64,000 nucleotides of DNA from the NCBI RefSeq assembly GCF_020907405.1, contig NZ_JAJJOE010000007.1, forward strand, positions 124,001 through 188,000, written 5' to 3'. Positions within the stretch are counted from its first letter, which is position 1, and each line of letters opens with the position of its first letter. A program made the position numbers and the translations under genes. The notes below the pieces were generated by a model. The model was not told where the DNA came from, searched no databases, and saw only the letters and a list, made by a program, of their open reading frames with translations. This document shows, one piece after another, positions 9,765 through 18,702 of this stretch. The DNA is from Arthrobacter sp. zg-Y769 (lineage in GTDB: Bacteria; Actinomycetota; Actinomycetes; Actinomycetales; Micrococcaceae).

Positions 9765-10394
9765 CTAACCCGCAGGGGCGGCGGCTGCCGTGACGCGTTC
9801 CAGGGCCGCTGCCTTGCCCGGTACGCGGTTGCCTGCCTGCAGGGCGCGCCGCACGAGGTCCAGGCGGCAGTCCAGGGCCGGGTGCGCTGCCAGACGGCGC
9901 AGGGCCGGGACAGCGTCAGCGGTGGCCGCATAGAGGGCAACGTCGACGGCGGTCCGCAGCGGGGAGGTGACTGACACCGTCCCGACGTCAACGCGGTCGG
10001 CAGGACCGAGCAGGCCCTCATGGAGGACCGCGGTGCTGAAGGGCTGCAGGGCGCCCGTGCGGCTGCGCCGGTCCGCCAGGACATCGAGCCTGGACGGCCG
10101 CGGCGCGCAGCCATAGATCCAGGCAGCGCTCAACCTTCCCATGGTCAGCCGGCGCCGCAGCGGCGCAGGCAGCGCGGCAGACGCCGCGAGGGCCCGGACC
10201 ACCGGATCCGGGCGGACATCCCAGCGCACGAAGGTTCCGGCGTACACCTGCCGGAGCAGTCCGTCCATCGCCATGGCCTGGAGTTCCCCGTGGCGGAAGA
10301 TCTCTCCGGCCGTGAACAGCGCACCGCCCGTGGAGGTGACCTGCGGGAGGGCACCGGGGTAGGGGAACAGCTGCGCGGGCATGCACACCAGCAT
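9765..10394 (-). CDS. AbiEi-antitoxin-like DNA-binding protein
   Basis: About 209 residues. The N-terminus (GGALFTAGEIFRHGEL, MDGLLRQVYAGTFV) reads as a winged-helix domain of the kind found in AbiEi-type antitoxins and the many orphan actinobacterial proteins named after them. It is followed by SPLRTAVDVALYA, typical of their C-terminal part. No AbiEii-like nucleotidyltransferase toxin lies next to it, so a toxin-antitoxin role is not supported; a transcriptional regulator is the more cautious reading. The start is uncertain: ATG 10394 is given, with TTG 10412 and ATG 10382 possible, and none has a clear Shine-Dalgarno sequence. It is convergent with rel. Confidence 0.6.
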   Translation of the reverse strand: MLVCMPAQLFPYPGALPQVTSTGGALFTAGEIFRHGELQAMAMDGLLRQVYAGTFVRWDVRPDPVVRALAASAALPAPLRRRLTMGRLSAAWIYGCAPRPSRLDVLADRRSRTGALQPFSTAVLHEGLLGPADRVDVGTVSVTSPLRTAVDVALYAATADAVPALRRLAAHPALDCRLDLVRRALQAGNRVPGKAAALERVTAAAAPAG

Positions 10395-10416
10395 GTGCAG
10401 TGAAGCCGACAAAGTA

Positions 10417-10460
10417 AAAGCCCCGGCCGCCCGCTGTGGATAACGGGGGACCGGGGCTTT
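10417..10460 (-). terminator. Terminator after the DUF349 gene
   Basis: AAAGCCCCGG (10417-10426) pairs with CCGGGGCTTT (10451-10460) around a 24-base loop. Read on the minus strand it is followed by a T-rich tail (CTTTTACTTTG), as expected 22 bases beyond the DUF349 stop. Confidence 0.6.
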
Positions 10461-10482
10461 CGCCGCGCGGAAGGGACGGAGC

Positions 10483-11913
10483 CTAGGCGAAGTCCTGCGC
10501 GGACTTCCGCAGCATTTCCAGCCACTGCTGACGGGCTTCGAGGGCCTCGCGGGCCTCGGCGATCTTCCTGGCGTTGCCGGCCTTCTCAGCGTCGGCCAGG
10601 TCCTGCTCGAGGGACGCGATGGTCGCCTCCAGCTGGGACAGGGCAGAGTTGGTGCGCGCCTTGGTCTCGGGGTTGCTCCGCTGCCAGTGCTCGTCTTCGG
10701 CAGCCTTCACGGCTTCCTCGACCTTGCGGATACCGGCTTCCATGCGGCCCATGTCCGCCCTGGGTACCTTGCCGGCGTCTTCCCAGCGTTCCCGGATGGA
10801 CTGCAGGGCCTTGCGGGCCGAGTTCAGGTCCGTGATCGGCAGGAGGGCCTGGGCTTCCCGGAGCAGCTGTTCCTTGACCACGAGGTTGGCGGCGAATTCC
10901 TCGTCAATAACCTCGTTGGCGGCCTGGCGGGCGGCGAAGAACTTATCCTGCGCTGCCCGGAAACGGGCCCACAGGGCGTCGTCGTCCTTGCGGCTGGCGC
11001 GCTTGGAGGCCTTCCACTCGTCCATGAGCTGCCGGTATTCGGCGGCGGTGTTGCCCCAGTCCGTGGACGTGGCGAGTTCCTCGGCACGCGCAATGAGTGC
11101 CTCCTTCGCAGCCTTGGCGGACGAATTTTCGCTGTCCAGCTGCGAGAAGTAGGCGCGGCGGTGGCGGTCGAAGACCGTCCGGGCGGAGCGGAACCGCTTC
11201 CACAGGCTGTCTTCGGTGCTGCGGCCGAGGCGCGGGCCGTTCTTCTGCGCGGTCTTCCACGCATCGAACAGTTCGTTCATCCGGTTGCTGCTGGTTTTCC
11301 ACTGGATGGCGGCCGGGTCCTTGGCCGCGATTTCCTCCGCCTCGGCAACGATGGCTTCACGGGCGGCAAGCTCACGGGCCTTGGCTGCTTCAGCTTCGGC
11401 GCGCTCTGCGGCCTCGGCTTCCTGGAGCGAGGTTTCAAGGGCAGCGATACGGGCATCGAGGGCCTTGATATCGCCCACCATCTTGCGCTCGGCCACCTGC
11501 TGGGCCAGATGCTTCAGGGTCTTGTGGATGTCGGCGGCCGGAGCCTTGACCTGCATGCGCTGCTCAAGGAGCAGGAGCTGGCTGGCGACGTCGTCGTACT
11601 TGCGCACGAAGTAGGCCAGGGCTTCTTCCTTGGAGGCGTCGGGGAACTGGCCAACCGGGGATTCCTCGCCGTCCACGATCAGGAAGACATGGCCGTCCTC
11701 CTCAACGCGCGCAAAGCGGGCGGCTTCCTCCAGCGGGGTGGAGTGCGCTGCCGGAACAGCCACCACCGGCTGGGCCGGCGATCCCGCCCGCGGGCCTACA
11801 GCTGCGGGGGAAGGACGCCGCGCCGCGAGTGCTGCCGGGCTCGGAGTGGCAGGCCGGGAAGTTTCCGTAGGGATCCGGTCTGCTGTTTCGTCGGATTTCT
11901 GACTGTCTGTCAC
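10483..11913 (-). CDS. DUF349 repeat protein
   Basis: A 476-residue, highly charged and largely helical protein with several DUF349 repeats of about 70 residues, recognisable from repeated Trp-Lys and WKxxxxNxxxxLFDAWK/LWxRFRxAxDxFF patterns (about residues 200-400). Coiled-coil segments flank them (about 120-185 and 420-470). The first 70 residues are Pro/Ala-rich and disordered. DUF349 proteins are widespread in actinobacteria without a firmly assigned function. The start is GTG 11913 with GAAAGA upstream. It lies downstream of the cyclophilin gene on the same strand, with a 53-base gap. Confidence 0.85.
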   Translation of the reverse strand: MTDSQKSDETADRIPTETSRPATPSPAALAARRPSPAAVGPRAGSPAQPVVAVPAAHSTPLEEAARFARVEEDGHVFLIVDGEESPVGQFPDASKEEALAYFVRKYDDVASQLLLLEQRMQVKAPAADIHKTLKHLAQQVAERKMVGDIKALDARIAALETSLQEAEAAERAEAEAAKARELAAREAIVAEAEEIAAKDPAAIQWKTSSNRMNELFDAWKTAQKNGPRLGRSTEDSLWKRFRSARTVFDRHRRAYFSQLDSENSSAKAAKEALIARAEELATSTDWGNTAAEYRQLMDEWKASKRASRKDDDALWARFRAAQDKFFAARQAANEVIDEEFAANLVVKEQLLREAQALLPITDLNSARKALQSIRERWEDAGKVPRADMGRMEAGIRKVEEAVKAAEDEHWQRSNPETKARTNSALSQLEATIASLEQDLADAEKAGNARKIAEAREALEARQQWLEMLRKSAQDFA

Positions 11914-11966
11914 CGCTAAAAGTCTTTCACTCGATGGATGGCAGTTTGCGAAGCCCGCGCCGCCAC

Positions 11967-12725
11967 TTAATTCAGGGTGAACGAGTTAATCGTCACCGGG
12001 TCTTTCGGAAAACCATCGGTCTTCCCGGAGTCTGTCCCCGAGGAAGCGATGGACTCCACTACGTCAAGACCTGACGTTACCTTACCCATTATCGTGTAGC
12101 CGCCCGTTTCCTGCGCCAGCGTCGAATCCTTGTAAACGATGAAGAACTGTGTGCCGTGGCTCATGACGTCGTCCCCGCGGGCGACGGCGATGGAGCCGGC
12201 GGGGTAGAAGCCGTCAGCCGGTGTGTTTTCCACCGGCCCCCACAGGAAATCCTGGTCTGCTTTGCCGTCCCCGTCCGGTGACCCGCACTGCAGCACGAAC
12301 GTGGTTTCAGCAGTGGTCAGACGGTGGCAGTCCTTGCCGCTGAAATACCCCTCGTCCGCAAGGGTCTTGAAGACGGCTGCGGCCTGCGGCGCCGCGTTGC
12401 CGTCCAGCTCCACGCCGATCTCGCCCTGGCCGAGGGCCAGCGAACCGGTGAACGTCCTGCCTTCAGCCATGGACGGATCCGGAACCTCCGGCAGGTCGGC
12501 GACGGAGGCCTGGTCCCGCAGCAGGTCCAGCTCCTCGGCGGTGGGATCGGAACTGAACCAGCTCACCTGCAGGGCAGCGGCAAGGGCCAGGACGACGGCC
12601 GCGGCTGACGCTGCGAAGAGGTTGTCCCGCTTCCGCCGCTTCGCACGGGCGGCAGCGAAGGCCTTCCGTGCCTCCATCCGGGCCACCCGGCGCCTGTCTT
12701 CACGGCTGGTGCGGTTTGCTGCCAC
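11967..12725 (-). CDS. Membrane-anchored cyclophilin-type peptidyl-prolyl isomerase
   Basis: A 252-residue protein: a basic N-terminus (NRTSREDRRR), one transmembrane helix at about 36-55, then a cyclophilin domain carrying GSIAVARGDD and GTQFFIVYKD, which match the family signature. It should catalyse proline isomerisation on the extracytoplasmic side. GTG 12725 is well supported: AGGAGGC lies just upstream, whereas the open frame extends 40 codons further without a ribosome binding site. Part of the active site diverges from classical cyclophilins (CHRLTTAETTFVLQCG), as in other actinobacterial anchored forms. It is divergent from hisS. Confidence 0.88.
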   Translation of the reverse strand: MAANRTSREDRRRVARMEARKAFAAARAKRRKRDNLFAASAAAVVLALAAALQVSWFSSDPTAEELDLLRDQASVADLPEVPDPSMAEGRTFTGSLALGQGEIGVELDGNAAPQAAAVFKTLADEGYFSGKDCHRLTTAETTFVLQCGSPDGDGKADQDFLWGPVENTPADGFYPAGSIAVARGDDVMSHGTQFFIVYKDSTLAQETGGYTIMGKVTSGLDVVESIASSGTDSGKTDGFPKDPVTINSFTLN

Positions 12726-12815
12726 CGTTGCCTCCTGTACTGGATCTGGGTTGGATGGGGCCGCGCCGGGACTGGGCGTCCGCGCGCCTGAAACGAGGGC
12801 TGCGTCCAAGAACGC

Positions 12816-12857
12816 TAAAATGAGTGCCGCACATAGTTTATGCACGCTCTGCGTGCA
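12816..12857 (+). promoter_or_regulatory. hisS promoter and leader hairpin
   Basis: TAAAAT at 12816-12821 is the likely -10 box, giving a leader of about 88 bases. Within it TGCACGC-TCT-GCGTGCA (12841-12857) is a perfect 7-bp hairpin. An in-frame extension upstream of hisS contains only one His codon near its start, so His-codon attenuation is not supported. Confidence 0.4.
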
Positions 12858-12914
12858 CTTTGGCCGGGCGGGGTGCTGCCTGTGCCTTTTCGCCCACCTA
12901 AGGAGTTTGCCACC

Positions 12915-14264
12915 ATGGCACGCAAGGCCTCACTGTCCGGTTTCCCCGAATGGCTACCGCAGGAGCGCCTCGTTGAACTCCATGTCCTGGACGTGCTGCG
13001 CCGGACCTTCGAGCTGCACGGCTTCTCCAACATTGAAACCCGTGCCGTAGAGACGGTGGGCCAGCTGCTGCGCAAGGGCGAGATTGACAAGGAAGTGTAC
13101 GCGCTCAGCCGGCTGCAGGCCGAAGAGGGCGAAGCCGCCGGCAAGCAGGATCCCAACCAGCTGGCCCTGCACTTCGACCTCACCGTGCCGTTTGCCCGCT
13201 ATGTCGTGGAAAACGCCGGCCACCTCTCCTTCCCGTTCCGCCGCTACCAGATCCAGAAGGTCTGGCGCGGCGAACGGCCGCAGGAGGGCCGCGCCCGCGA
13301 GTTCACCCAGGCGGACATTGACGTGGTGGGCGACGGCGACCTGCCGTTCCGGTACGACGTCGAGCTGGCGCTGGTCATCGCCGAAGCCCTCGGTGCGCTG
13401 CCCATTCCCGAATTCCGGATCCGGGTCAACAACCGCAAGCTGGCCGAAGGCTTCTACCGGGGCATCGGGCTGGAAGACACCGCCGGAGTGCTGCGCAGCA
13501 TCGACAAGCTCGAGAAGATCGGCGCGCAGCGCGTGGCCGAACTCCTGCAGGAAGAACTCGGCGCCACCCCCGCGCAGGCCGAGGCAGCCCTGAAACTGGC
13601 CTCCATCCGCACGGAGGACACGTCCTTCGTGGAGCAGGTCCGTGCCCTGGGTGTGTCGAATGACCTGCTCGAGGAAGGCCTGGATGAGCTGTTCCAGGTC
13701 ATCAGCGAAGCCTCCCGCCGGGCTCCGGGACGGGTTCTTGCGGACCTCAGCATCGCCCGCGGCCTGGACTACTACACCGGCACCGTCTACGAAACCGTCC
13801 TGGTGGGCCACGAAGCCCTCGGCTCCATCTGCTCCGGCGGCCGCTACGACGCCCTGGCCAGCAAGGGCAGCCGCACCTTCCCCGGCGTCGGACTCTCCAT
13901 TGGCGTCACCCGGCTGGTCATGCGCATCCTCAGCCAGGAATTCGCCGCCGCCTCCCGCAGCGTGCCCACCACCGTGCTGCTGACGCTGGCAACCGACGAC
14001 TCCTGGTCCGAAGCGCAGGACATCGCTGCGCAGCTGCGCAGCCGGGGCATCTCCGTGGAGGTGGCACCGAAGGCGGAAAAGTTCGGCAAGCAGATCAAGT
14101 TCGCCGACCGCCGGGGCATCCCGTTCGTCTGGTTTACCGCCGAAGACGGCAGCCACGAAGTCAAGGACATCCGCTCAGGCGAGCAGGTCCCCGCAGATCC
14201 GGCCCTTTGGACGCCGCCGGCCGAGGACCTCACCGTGCAGGTGGCCCGGGTGCAGGCGCCCTAG
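12915..14264 (+). CDS. hisS: Histidyl-tRNA synthetase
   Basis: A 449-residue class II synthetase that charges tRNA-His. Visible motifs include motif 2 YQIQKVWRGERPQ followed by REFTQADIDVVG, the His-binding motif ARGLDYYTGTVYE, motif 3 GVGLSIGVTRL, and a C-terminal anticodon-binding domain with VLLTLATDD. ATG 12915 is chosen because AAGGAG precedes it; the open frame continues 25 codons upstream without family similarity. It is divergent from the cyclophilin gene. Confidence 0.96.
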   Translation: MARKASLSGFPEWLPQERLVELHVLDVLRRTFELHGFSNIETRAVETVGQLLRKGEIDKEVYALSRLQAEEGEAAGKQDPNQLALHFDLTVPFARYVVENAGHLSFPFRRYQIQKVWRGERPQEGRAREFTQADIDVVGDGDLPFRYDVELALVIAEALGALPIPEFRIRVNNRKLAEGFYRGIGLEDTAGVLRSIDKLEKIGAQRVAELLQEELGATPAQAEAALKLASIRTEDTSFVEQVRALGVSNDLLEEGLDELFQVISEASRRAPGRVLADLSIARGLDYYTGTVYETVLVGHEALGSICSGGRYDALASKGSRTFPGVGLSIGVTRLVMRILSQEFAAASRSVPTTVLLTLATDDSWSEAQDIAAQLRSRGISVEVAPKAEKFGKQIKFADRRGIPFVWFTAEDGSHEVKDIRSGEQVPADPALWTPPAEDLTVQVARVQAP

Positions 14265-14344
14265 CGGCCCTGACGGCCGCGGCCCGCGGACTTCTGCGGG
14301 GCGGACTTGGCGAAAGGCACTGTTAGCGGGAACAGGCACAGTCC

Positions 14345-14350
14345 TAGGGT
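14345..14350 (+). promoter_or_regulatory. Leaderless-type -10 box of the deaminase gene
   Basis: TAGGGT is separated by exactly six bases from the ATG at 14357, which places the transcription start on the start codon. There is no Shine-Dalgarno sequence in between. Confidence 0.5.
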
Positions 14351-14356
14351 TTAGCC

Positions 14357-15376
14357 ATGACCGCTGATCTGCTTCCCACTCCGCCCTGCGCCGAAATCCA
14401 TCTGCACATTGAAGGGACGCTGGAACCCGAGCTGATCTTCGACCTGGCCGCGCGTAACGGCATCGACCTGCCCTACGCCGGGCTCGAGGACCTCCGCGCA
14501 CGCTACCGCTTCACGGACCTGCAGTCCTTCCTGGACCTGTACTACGCCAACATGGACGTCCTGCGCACAGAGGCGGACTTCGCCGACATGACCCGCGCCT
14601 ACCTGCGGCGGGCAGCCACCGCCGGGGTGCGGCATGTGGAGATGATGATGGACCCGCAGGCGCACCTGATCCGCGGGATTCCCCTGGAGACCTCCGTCCG
14701 CGGCGTCTGCTCGGTGCTGGAGCGCAGCGAGGAGGAATTCGGCATCTCCACCGGGCTGATCGCCGCGTTCCTGCGTGACCGCCCGGCGGCTGAGGCGCTG
14801 GAGGTCCTGGAGGAGCTGCTGGCCATGGACGCGCCGATCATTGCGATAGGCCTGGATTCGGCGGAAGTGGGGAACCCGCCGTCGTGGTTCGTCGAGCTGT
14901 ACCGGAGGGCGCGGGAGGCCGGATTGAGGACCGTTGCCCATGCCGGAGAGGAGGGGCCGCCCACCTACATCGTGGAGGCCCTGGACCTGCTCCTGGTAGA
15001 CCGGATCGACCACGGCATTACCTGCCTGGATGACCCGGCCCTGGTGGAGCGGCTGGTCCGCGAGAAAATCCCGCTGACCATCTGCCCGCTCTCCAACGTA
15101 CGCCTGCAGGCCGTGGAGAGCCTGGCGCAGCATCCCCTGCCGCAGATGCTCGATCACGGGTTGAACATTTCGGTGAACTCCGACGATCCGGCGTATTTCG
15201 GAGGCTACGTGGATGATGCGTTCCGCACCGCGCAGGAAGCCTTCGGCCTGAGCCGGGCACAGCTCGCCCGGCTCGCGGCGGATTCCATCGAAGCATCGTT
15301 CGCGTCCGCGGAACGCCGCGACGAACTGCTGGTAGAAATCCGTGCGTGGGCGGCAGCAGGACCCGAAGCAGGCTAG
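14357..15376 (+). CDS. Adenine/adenosine deaminase family metal hydrolase
   Basis: A 339-residue amidohydrolase of the adenosine deaminase superfamily. Zinc and catalytic residues are intact: H15 and H17 in IHLHIEGTLE, H194 and E197 in VAHAGEEG, H218 in DHGI, D275-D276 in NSDDPAYFGGY. The HIEGTLEPE and SDDPAYFGGY forms are those I associate with the adenine deaminase branch rather than classical adenosine deaminase, so purine-base salvage (adenine to hypoxanthine) is the better guess. It is transcribed alone from a leaderless-type promoter, and its stop overlaps that of the convergent permease. Confidence 0.88.
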   Translation: MTADLLPTPPCAEIHLHIEGTLEPELIFDLAARNGIDLPYAGLEDLRARYRFTDLQSFLDLYYANMDVLRTEADFADMTRAYLRRAATAGVRHVEMMMDPQAHLIRGIPLETSVRGVCSVLERSEEEFGISTGLIAAFLRDRPAAEALEVLEELLAMDAPIIAIGLDSAEVGNPPSWFVELYRRAREAGLRTVAHAGEEGPPTYIVEALDLLLVDRIDHGITCLDDPALVERLVREKIPLTICPLSNVRLQAVESLAQHPLPQMLDHGLNISVNSDDPAYFGGYVDDAFRTAQEAFGLSRAQLARLAADSIEASFASAERRDELLVEIRAWAAAGPEAG

Positions 15377-16680
15377 AGCGCCGGCGGGGTCTTGGAAGAG
15401 CGCGGTCGGCGGAAGCTCAGCCGGACCACCAGTCCGGCCACCAGGATGATCAGGGTCAGGCTGATGGACAGCGGGGGCAGCGCCAGGGCCAGCAGCAGCG
15501 CTCCGGCCGCTCCGGCAAGGTTGAGGATCCGGGGCGCGTAGCGCGTGCGGTCCTTCAGTGAGAACGCACACACGGCGGTGATGGCCGCATAGAACAGCAG
15601 CGCGAAGGAAGCCATCCCCAGCAGCCCGTCCAGTTCGCCGAACACTACAAGCAGCAGGACGACGACGGCGGCCGCGGCCTGGGCTGCCCAGGGGACGGGC
15701 CCCGTGCGGGAGTTCCGGGAAGCGGAGAAGACTGATGGCAGGTCACGGTCGGAGGCCATGGCGGACGCGGTCCGGCTGGCCGATTCCAGCAGAGACCACA
15801 GGCCGCCCAGGGCAGCGGCGGTGACCGCAATGACAACGGCTCCCGTACCCACATCGGCGCCGACGCTCTGCATCGGATCCAGCAGGGGAGCGGTTTCCGC
15901 GGAAAGTGCCGCCGCCCCGTAGTAGGCAAGCATTGAGGAGCCCATAAACCAGTAGAGCGCGAAGGCAACGGCCAGGGCCGCGGGGATGGCGATGGGCAGG
16001 TTTCGTGAGGGATTGCGCACACCGGAGCCCATCGTGGCCAGCCGCGTGTAACCGGAGAAAAGGAAGAACAGCAGCCCGGCCGCCTGCAGCACCCCGGAGA
16101 CGGACGCCTCGATCTCGGCGCCCACCCGTACCGGCTGGTGGGGTGCCTCGTTGAAGAGCACCACCACGGTGAACGCCAGGACACTGAAGACGAAGGCCAC
16201 AATGAAGCGGGTGACCCAGGAACTCCGGCTGAAGCCCAGCAGGTTCACCACGGCCATCGCCGCCACGGCGCCCGCGCCGCCCACCCGGGGGTGCTCCGGG
16301 AAGGCATACGCGCCGAACGCCAGGGCCAGCACCGCGGAGGAGAGCATCAGCGCCCAGATCAGGGTCCAGCCGGAAAGGAAACCGCTGTAGGGTCCCAGCA
16401 GGATCCGCGCAGCCGTTCGTGCCGTTTCATCCCCGCCCTGGTCCTCGGGAAGGCGCCGCGATACTGCCCGGCTGAGCTGGAACGTGGAGAGGCCGCAGAG
16501 GAAGGCCACAAAGGCCGCTATCCCGAGGCCCGCGCCCAGTGCCGGACCAGCGGCGGCGGCAGCCGGGGCGAAGGCAACAAACGCTCCGGCACCGACGATG
16601 GAGCCTAGGCCGGCAGTGGTGGCATCAAAGCCGCCCAGGGGAACACGCGGCTGGGTAGTGCCGGACAACAGGGCGTCCAA
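15373..16680 (-). CDS. APC-superfamily amino acid/polyamine permease
   Basis: A 435-residue polytopic protein with about 12 hydrophobic spans. The first helix holds the unwound substrate-site glycines TTAGLGSIVGAGAFVAF (about 21-37), the hallmark of APC transporters. The substrate cannot be read from sequence. The start is TTG 16680 with no clear ribosome binding site; a start a few codons downstream is possible. Its 3' end overlaps the convergent deaminase gene by three bases. Confidence 0.85.
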   Translation of the reverse strand: MDALLSGTTQPRVPLGGFDATTAGLGSIVGAGAFVAFAPAAAAAGPALGAGLGIAAFVAFLCGLSTFQLSRAVSRRLPEDQGGDETARTAARILLGPYSGFLSGWTLIWALMLSSAVLALAFGAYAFPEHPRVGGAGAVAAMAVVNLLGFSRSSWVTRFIVAFVFSVLAFTVVVLFNEAPHQPVRVGAEIEASVSGVLQAAGLLFFLFSGYTRLATMGSGVRNPSRNLPIAIPAALAVAFALYWFMGSSMLAYYGAAALSAETAPLLDPMQSVGADVGTGAVVIAVTAAALGGLWSLLESASRTASAMASDRDLPSVFSASRNSRTGPVPWAAQAAAAVVVLLLVVFGELDGLLGMASFALLFYAAITAVCAFSLKDRTRYAPRILNLAGAAGALLLALALPPLSISLTLIILVAGLVVRLSFRRPRSSKTPPAL

Positions 16681-16792
16681 TCGGTAGGTACGTGGCGGGG
16701 CGGGGGTCGGTTCACCGGTAAACTCTCAAGAAGACCGTGTATTTACAATGGGCGGAAACAGTGGTTTCCGCAAGTTTCTCGAAAGGACAGCT

Positions 16793-18586
16793 GTGCTGCG
16801 CACTCATGCCCTTGGTTCCCTGAGGGCCGAGCATATTGGACAGACCGTTACTCTCGCAGGCTGGGTCGCCCGACGGCGCGACCACGGCGGCGTTGCCTTC
16901 CTCGACCTCCGCGACGCTTCGGGCGTGGCCCAGGTTGTGGTGCGTGAAGAGGATGTCTTCCACGGCCTGCGCAACGAGTACGTCCTGCAGATCACCGGCA
17001 CCGTGCAGAAGCGGCCCGAGGGTAACGAAAACCCGGCGCTGGCCACCGGCGAAGTCGAGGTGATCGCGGACGACGTCGTCATCCTGAACACCTCCGACCC
17101 GCTGCCGTTCCAGATTGACGAGCATGTGGAGGTCGGCGAGGAAGCCCGCCTGCGCCACCGCTACCTGGACCTGCGCCGCCCGGCACCGGCCGCGGCCATG
17201 CGCCTGCGCTCCGAAGCCAACCGCGTGGCCCGCGAGCTGCTGCACGACGAAGGTTTCGTGGAAATCGAAACCCCCACGCTGACGCGCTCCACCCCCGAGG
17301 GTGCCCGCGACTTCGTGGTTCCCGCACGCCTGGCCCCGGGTTCCTGGTACGCGCTGCCGCAGTCCCCGCAGCTGTTCAAGCAGCTGCTCCAGGTGGGCGG
17401 CTTCGAGAAGTACTACCAGATTGCCCGCTGCTACCGCGATGAGGACTTCCGCGCGGACCGCCAGCCGGAATTCACGCAGCTGGACATCGAGGCCAGCTTC
17501 GTGGAAGAAGACGACATCATCGCCCTGGGCGAGCAGATCGTGAAGTCGCTGTGGAAGCTGATCGGCGTCGACATCACCACCCCCATCCCGCGCATGACCT
17601 ACGCGGACGCCATGGCCCGCTACGGCTCCGACAAGCCGGACCTGCGTTTCGGCCTGGAACTGACGGAACTCACCGAGTTCTTCAAGGACACCACCTTCCG
17701 CGTCTTCCAGGCTCCGTACGTGGGCGCCGTGGTGATGCCGGGCGGTGCCTCGCAGGCACGCCGCACCCTCGACGCCTGGCAGGAATGGGCCAAGCAGCGC
17801 GGCGCGAAGGGCCTGGCCTACGTGCTGATCCAGGAAGACGGCACGCTGACCGGTCCGGTCGCCAAGAACCTGACCGACTTCGAGCGTGAAAACCTCGCCG
17901 GGAAGGTCGGCGCCAAGCCGGGAGACTGTATCTTCTTCGGAGCCGGTGAAAAGAGCGAGGCACGTGCCCTGCTCGGCGCCGCCCGCGTGGAGATCGGCCA
18001 CCGCACGGGCCTGATCGATCCCAAGGACTGGGCGTTCGTCTGGGTTGTTGACGCGCCCATGTTCGAACCGGCCTCCGCTGCTGTCGCAGCCGGTGACGTG
18101 GCAGTGGGCGGCGGCGCCTGGACCGCCGTGCACCACGCGTTCACCTCGCCCAAGCCCGAATTCATGGACACCTTCGACACGGATCCCGAGTCGGCTGTGG
18201 CCTACGCCTACGATATTGTCTGCAACGGCAACGAAATCGGCGGCGGTTCCATCCGTATCCACCAGCGCGACGTGCAGGAACGCGTCTTCAAGGTCATGGG
18301 CCTTTCGCAGGAGGACGCACAGGAGAAGTTCGGATTCCTGCTTGAGGGCTTCAAGTACGGCGCCCCGCCCCACGGCGGCATCGCCTTCGGCTGGGACCGC
18401 GTGGTGGCCCTGCTGGCCGGCACCGATTCCATCCGCGACGTCATCGCCTTCCCGAAGTCCGGCGGCGGCTTCGACCCGCTGACCCAGGCTCCGGCCCCGA
18501 TCACGCCGCAGCAGCGCAGGGAAGCCGGCGTGGACTTCAAGCCGGAGGCCAAGAAGGACAAGGAAGCACCCGCGAAGGAAGCATAA
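16793..18586 (+). CDS. aspS: Aspartyl-tRNA synthetase (bacterial type)
   Basis: A 597-residue class II synthetase: N-terminal OB-fold anticodon domain ([24 protein letters not shown]), catalytic motifs RYLDLRRP and [20 protein letters not shown], the bacterial GAD insertion (about 290-420), and C-terminal motif 3 [16 protein letters not shown] 16793 is preferred because GAAAGGA lies upstream and the protein then begins [10 protein letters not shown] as usual. Many actinobacteria lack AsnRS and use a non-discriminating AspRS with GatCAB; this window cannot settle that. Confidence 0.96.
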   Translation: MLRTHALGSLRAEHIGQTVTLAGWVARRRDHGGVAFLDLRDASGVAQVVVREEDVFHGLRNEYVLQITGTVQKRPEGNENPALATGEVEVIADDVVILNTSDPLPFQIDEHVEVGEEARLRHRYLDLRRPAPAAAMRLRSEANRVARELLHDEGFVEIETPTLTRSTPEGARDFVVPARLAPGSWYALPQSPQLFKQLLQVGGFEKYYQIARCYRDEDFRADRQPEFTQLDIEASFVEEDDIIALGEQIVKSLWKLIGVDITTPIPRMTYADAMARYGSDKPDLRFGLELTELTEFFKDTTFRVFQAPYVGAVVMPGGASQARRTLDAWQEWAKQRGAKGLAYVLIQEDGTLTGPVAKNLTDFERENLAGKVGAKPGDCIFFGAGEKSEARALLGAARVEIGHRTGLIDPKDWAFVWVVDAPMFEPASAAVAAGDVAVGGGAWTAVHHAFTSPKPEFMDTFDTDPESAVAYAYDIVCNGNEIGGGSIRIHQRDVQERVFKVMGLSQEDAQEKFGFLLEGFKYGAPPHGGIAFGWDRVVALLAGTDSIRDVIAFPKSGGGFDPLTQAPAPITPQQRREAGVDFKPEAKKDKEAPAKEA

Positions 18587-18600
18587 TTTCCCACCGCAGT

Positions 18601-18632
18601 CGGTACCCGGTCGCAGATGCGGCCGGGTACCG
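18601..18632 (+). terminator. Terminator after aspS
   Basis: CGGTACCCGG (18601-18610) pairs perfectly with CCGGGTACCG (18623-18632) around a 12-base loop, 14 bases after the stop. A short TGCTTTAA tail follows. Confidence 0.65.
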
Positions 18633-18690
18633 TGCTTTAACCCGCTTGGACATACCCGCTTCCGCTGGACAGTCCGGCGCCGGCACCCGA

Positions 18691-18696
18691 TAGTGT
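18691..18696 (+). promoter_or_regulatory. Leaderless-type -10 box of the PhzF gene
   Basis: TAGTGT is followed by six bases and then ATG 18703, so the transcript should begin at the start codon. Confidence 0.5.
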
Positions 18697-18702
18697 TTGG
18701 GC

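Noticed and set aside
9765-11913. Toxin-antitoxin pair of the AbiEi-like protein and its neighbour
   Set aside because: The neighbour is a DUF349 repeat protein separated by a terminator, not a nucleotidyltransferase toxin.
12822-12914. His-codon attenuator or T-box before hisS
   Set aside because: Only one His codon in the open upstream frame and no T-box sequence; a single 7-bp hairpin is not enough.
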